From Actinomycetota bacterium (GTDB lineage Bacteria; Actinomycetota; Acidimicrobiia; Acidimicrobiales; Ilumatobacteraceae): DNA of 9,387 bases. Within the stretch, counting starts at the first letter, position 1; every line of letters starts with the position of its first letter. Positions 7,093-9,387 of the stretch are shown in pieces. A program made the position numbers and the translations under genes. Below the pieces are notes generated by a model. It was not told the DNA's origin. It searched no databases and worked only from the letters and a program-made list of their open reading frames with translations. The stretch covers positions 1 to 9,387 of the forward strand of contig SYEA01000139.1 of assembly GCA_005800965.1 (NCBI GenBank), written 5' to 3'.

Positions 7093-8019
7093 TTGACCCC
7101 ATCATCGTCGCCAAAGTTGTCGTCTAAGTCGTCGCCAACACCAACCACACATTTGCTGCCTACTGGCCTGGTGACCATGGCCGAGAGCTATGCGTTGTGC
7201 AAAGAGTTCAACAAGCGACACGGCACGACGTATTACTGGTCTACCAAGGTGTTGCCAGCCGACAAACGACCACACGTGCATGCCCTGTATGGCTTTTGTC
7301 GTTATGCCGACGACATCGTTGACGACCTTGGGCCGGTGCCGACGGCACAGCGTCAAGCAGCACTGGCGAGTTTTGGTGACCGTTTCTTCAACGACCTGGC
7401 TGCAGGTTCGTCAACCGACCCGGTGTTGATGGCCGTCGTCGACACGGTGCGTAAGTTTCCGATCGACCCGGAATGCTTTCGCCGATTTTTGCGCAGCATG
7501 ACGATGGACCTCACGGTCGCCACCTATGAAACATGGGCAGATTTGCTCGACTATATGGATGGCTCGGCGGCAGTGATCGGCGAAATGATGCTGCCGATTC
7601 TTGAGCCACACGACCCGGCTGCGTTCGGTCATGCCCGTGATTTGGGAAACGCATTTCAACTCACCAACTTTTTGCGTGATGTCAACGAAGACTTAGACCG
7701 CGGTCGGGTGTACATTCCCCAGCAAGACGTGCGGCGCTTCGGTGTAGATCTCAGTCAGAGAACATGCACGCCAGAGTTTGTGGAGTTGATGAAGTTTGAA
7801 ATTGCCCGTTGTCGCGACCTGTATACATCAGCCGACATCGGCATCGCCATGTTGCCTCATCGCTCGGCTCGTTGCATCCGTGCTGCACGCACGCTGTATT
7901 CGCGAATTTTGGATCGCATCGAAGCCCAACACCACGATGTATTCGCTCAACGGGTGTCGGTGCCGACCTCGCAAAAAGCGCTTATGGTGGCGCGACTCGT
8001 GCTGCCTTTCGGATCGTGA
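7093..8019 (+). CDS. crtB: 15-cis-phytoene synthase
   Basis: 308 residues from the TTG at 7093. It belongs to the squalene/phytoene synthase family and condenses two GGPP head-to-head through prephytoene diphosphate to phytoene. Conserved blocks: HGTTYYWSTKVLP (43-55), YGFCRYADDIVDD (66-78) with the first Asp-rich motif, YMDGSAAVIGEMM (154-166), and FQLTNFLRDVNEDLDRGRVY (188-207) containing the second Asp-rich motif. This last block separates phytoene synthases from most other members. The first 28 residues are rich in Ser, Thr and Pro and are not part of the family core. The true start may instead be GTG 7171 or ATG 7177 (residue 29), which would leave about 280 residues, the more usual length. 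It follows crtI by 3 nt if TTG is used and overlaps the cruF-like gene by 4 nt. Dehydrosqualene synthase (CrtM) or HpnC/D is less likely given crtE and crtI alongside. Confidence 0.92.
   Translation: MTPSSSPKLSSKSSPTPTTHLLPTGLVTMAESYALCKEFNKRHGTTYYWSTKVLPADKRPHVHALYGFCRYADDIVDDLGPVPTAQRQAALASFGDRFFNDLAAGSSTDPVLMAVVDTVRKFPIDPECFRRFLRSMTMDLTVATYETWADLLDYMDGSAAVIGEMMLPILEPHDPAAFGHARDLGNAFQLTNFLRDVNEDLDRGRVYIPQQDVRRFGVDLSQRTCTPEFVELMKFEIARCRDLYTSADIGIAMLPHRSARCIRAARTLYSRILDRIEAQHHDVFAQRVSVPTSQKALMVARLVLPFGS
7105..7138 (+). repeat. Short direct repeat in the crtB leader
   Basis: The 10-mer TCGTCGCCAA occurs at 7105-7114 and 7129-7138, exactly 24 nt (8 codons) apart, giving Ser-Ser-Pro twice in the Ser/Thr/Pro-rich N-terminal extension of CrtB. 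It may be chance in a low-complexity stretch. Confidence 0.4.
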
Positions 8020-8792
8020 CTTCGCGCGTTCGTCCACTACTTGCGGCGCGCATGTCGCTCGGTGTGATGGTGGTGGCGATGATTGCCACTCCGTTGTTTG
8101 ACCAGGGCGGTGAGCAACGACGGGCGCTCGCCAATGTGGTGGTGTTGAGTTTGTTTGCGGTTGGATTACTCACCACGTGGGCCGTGCATCAAGTGCGGGC
8201 AATTGTGGCTGCGGGTGCAGTGGTCGTGACTACATATTTTGTTGAAGTGCTCGGAAGCACCACCGGGTTTCCGTTTGGCACCTATGACTACACCAGTGCG
8301 CTCACACCACAAGTGGCCGGGGTCCCACTCTTGGTGTCGTTCGCTTGGGCCGGCATAACCCTCCTGGTGCATGGAATGTTTGCTGGCGGCGGCGCTCGCT
8401 GGGTGCAGTTGTCGATGATGGCAGCGTCGATTACTGCCTGGGATGTGTTTCTCGACCCGCAGATGGTGGGCGAGGGGTACTGGCAGTGGCAGCCCGCGTC
8501 GCTGGCATTTCGAGGAATCCCCTTGGTCAACTATGCGGGTTGGTTCGCAACAGCACTCATCAACTCGGCACTAGTGATGGTCATTTGTCGAGCACCGCAC
8601 GCTGTGGGGTCACACGGTGCGACACAACAACTTTCGATCGCTACGTATGCCACGCTCACTGTCTTGTCGACGATCGGGTTCGTGTTCTTTTTTGATGATG
8701 TGGTCGTGGCAGCAGTTGGTGCCGTTGCGATGGGCACCTGTTTGTGGTGGGGTCTGCGCAGGTCGCGTCGTTCGTCGATTGGTCTCACATGA
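8016..8792 (+). CDS. cruF: CruF-family carotenoid biosynthesis membrane protein (acyclic carotenoid hydratase type, DUF422)
   Basis: 258 residues from the GTG at 8016, which overlaps the crtB stop as GTGA; ATG 8052 is an alternative. The frame stays open upstream inside crtB, but that part is not membrane-like and is out of frame with a firm gene. About seven to eight hydrophobic segments are visible (roughly 14-28, 38-57, 62-80, 101-122, 127-145, 167-192, 207-226, 228-247), so it is an integral membrane protein. Family marks: GFPFGTYDYTSAL (84-96), AGVPLLVSFAW (101-111), WDVFLDPQMVGEGYWQW (142-158) and GIPLVNYAGWF (167-177), with Glu77, Asp143 and Asp147 as candidate catalytic acids. Characterised relatives add water to the psi ends of acyclic carotenoids: Deinococcus 1,2-hydratase, cyanobacterial CruF in myxol synthesis, and haloarchaeal bisanhydrobacterioruberin hydratase. 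Here that implies 1-hydroxylated lycopene or a C50 equivalent; which one is inference. Confidence 0.85.
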   Translation: MTSRVRPLLAARMSLGVMVVAMIATPLFDQGGEQRRALANVVVLSLFAVGLLTTWAVHQVRAIVAAGAVVVTTYFVEVLGSTTGFPFGTYDYTSALTPQVAGVPLLVSFAWAGITLLVHGMFAGGGARWVQLSMMAASITAWDVFLDPQMVGEGYWQWQPASLAFRGIPLVNYAGWFATALINSALVMVICRAPHAVGSHGATQQLSIATYATLTVLSTIGFVFFFDDVVVAAVGAVAMGTCLWWGLRRSRRSSIGLT

Positions 8793-9387
8793 CATCGCAG
8801 TTCGACGTGGCCGTGGTGGGTGGCGGTGTTGGCGGGTTGCTCACCGCAACTCGTCTCGCTGCTGCTGGGCGACACGTGGTGTTGCTCGAGCGCAACGCCG
8901 ACCTGGGCGGCAAGTTGTCCACTCGCACTCGCGACGGTTTCACCTTCGACACGGGGCCATCGTTGCTCACGCTGCCGGCGCTGATTGACGAAGTCTTCCA
9001 ACAAGCCGGCACGTCGCTGGCTGATGAAGTGCAGTTACATCGCCTCGACCCGTCGTTTCGATATTTCTGGCCCGATGCCACAACCGTGACCTTTCGCGAC
9101 CAACCGATCGCCACAGCAGAGGCGCTTGAGGCGTTCAGCCCAGGTGCTGGCGCGCAATACCTTGCATTTCTCGGGCATGCTCGCAATATCTGGAACATCA
9201 GTGAGCGAACTTTTTTTGCTGGCGATATGGCTTCACCGTGGTCGTTGTTGCGGCGGCTGCGCTCGCCACGCGACTTCACCCAGATCGATGCACTACGCAC
9301 CTTGAACGCTCGTGGCAAAAAGATGTTTGACGACCCGCGACTACAGCAGTGGCTGGGGCGGTATGCCACCTACAGCGGCTCTGACCC
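8789..9387 (+). CDS. Second CrtI-like FAD carotenoid desaturase (CrtD/CrtN-like), partial
   Basis: The N-terminal 199 residues are present; the rest lies beyond the right edge. The ATG overlaps the cruF stop as ATGA (8789-8792). The dinucleotide-binding fold is clear: FDVAVVGGGVGGLLTATRLA (5-24), LLERNADLGGKLS (32-44), then FDTGPSLLTLPALIDEVF (53-70), the CrtI-family segment after the FAD fold. Near the edge is QWLGRYATYSGSDP (187-199 region), a pattern I associate with CrtD/CrtN-like carotenoid oxidoreductases of actinobacteria and myxobacteria. It differs from the upstream CrtI in nearly all non-motif positions and is a paralogue, not a recent copy. Placed directly after a CruF-type hydratase, a 3,4-desaturase (CrtD) acting on 1-hydroxy end groups is the likely role, since hydration followed by 3,4-desaturation occurs in several acyclic pathways. 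A 4,4'-type oxidase or a second phytoene desaturase remains possible. Confidence 0.85.
   Translation, partial: MTSQFDVAVVGGGVGGLLTATRLAAAGRHVVLLERNADLGGKLSTRTRDGFTFDTGPSLLTLPALIDEVFQQAGTSLADEVQLHRLDPSFRYFWPDATTVTFRDQPIATAEALEAFSPGAGAQYLAFLGHARNIWNISERTFFAGDMASPWSLLRRLRSPRDFTQIDALRTLNARGKKMFDDPRLQQWLGRYATYSGSD

Noticed and set aside
7809..8015. Open reading frame extending the cruF-like gene 69 codons upstream inside crtB
   Set aside because: The extension reads as His/Arg/Ser-rich, non-membrane sequence in the alternative frame of a conserved crtB region. The GTGA overlap at 8016 matches the other junctions and gives the normal family length.

Overview
The window looks like chromosomal DNA from a medium-GC actinobacterium. 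My best guess is an Acidimicrobiia-like, aquatic-type lineage, but that is inferred from style rather than from a marker gene. The reasons are an actinobacterial-type GGPP synthase, an S33/TAP-like lipoprotein hydrolase, frequent GTG and TTG starts, and very tight packing with 4-nt stop/start overlaps. There are nine protein genes, two of them cut by the window edges. I see no RNA gene, mobile element, CRISPR array or long repeat. The largest gene-free gap is 71 bases (2982-3052), so no stretch over 300 bases lacks a gene.

Left part (1-2981), housekeeping and accessory genes. A minus-strand HMGL/DmpG-type aldolase domain protein (starts at 913 with GTG and runs off the left edge) is divergent from tadA (964-1410), the tRNA adenosine deaminase. 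tadA converges, with only 11 bases between, on a minus-strand secreted or lipidated alpha/beta hydrolase of the tripeptidyl-peptidase type (1422-2981).

Right part (3053-9387), one co-directional block of seven genes: xseA, xseB, crtE, crtI, crtB, a cruF-family gene, and a second CrtI-like FAD desaturase cut by the right edge. xseA/xseB overlap by 17 nt, and xseB to crtE is 20 nt. crtE/crtI, crtB/cruF and cruF/desaturase overlap by 4 nt (ATGA or GTGA). The block therefore reads as a single operon in which exonuclease VII is directly followed by carotenoid genes.

How the carotenoid genes fit together: CrtE makes GGPP, CrtB condenses two GGPP to phytoene, CrtI desaturates it to a lycopene-type chromophore, the CruF-like membrane protein would hydrate acyclic end groups, and the second desaturase could act as a CrtD-type 3,4-desaturase. 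No lycopene cyclase is present among these genes. The cluster therefore points to a hydroxylated acyclic or C50 (bacterioruberin-like) pigment rather than beta-carotene/retinal, but the genes beyond 9387 decide this.
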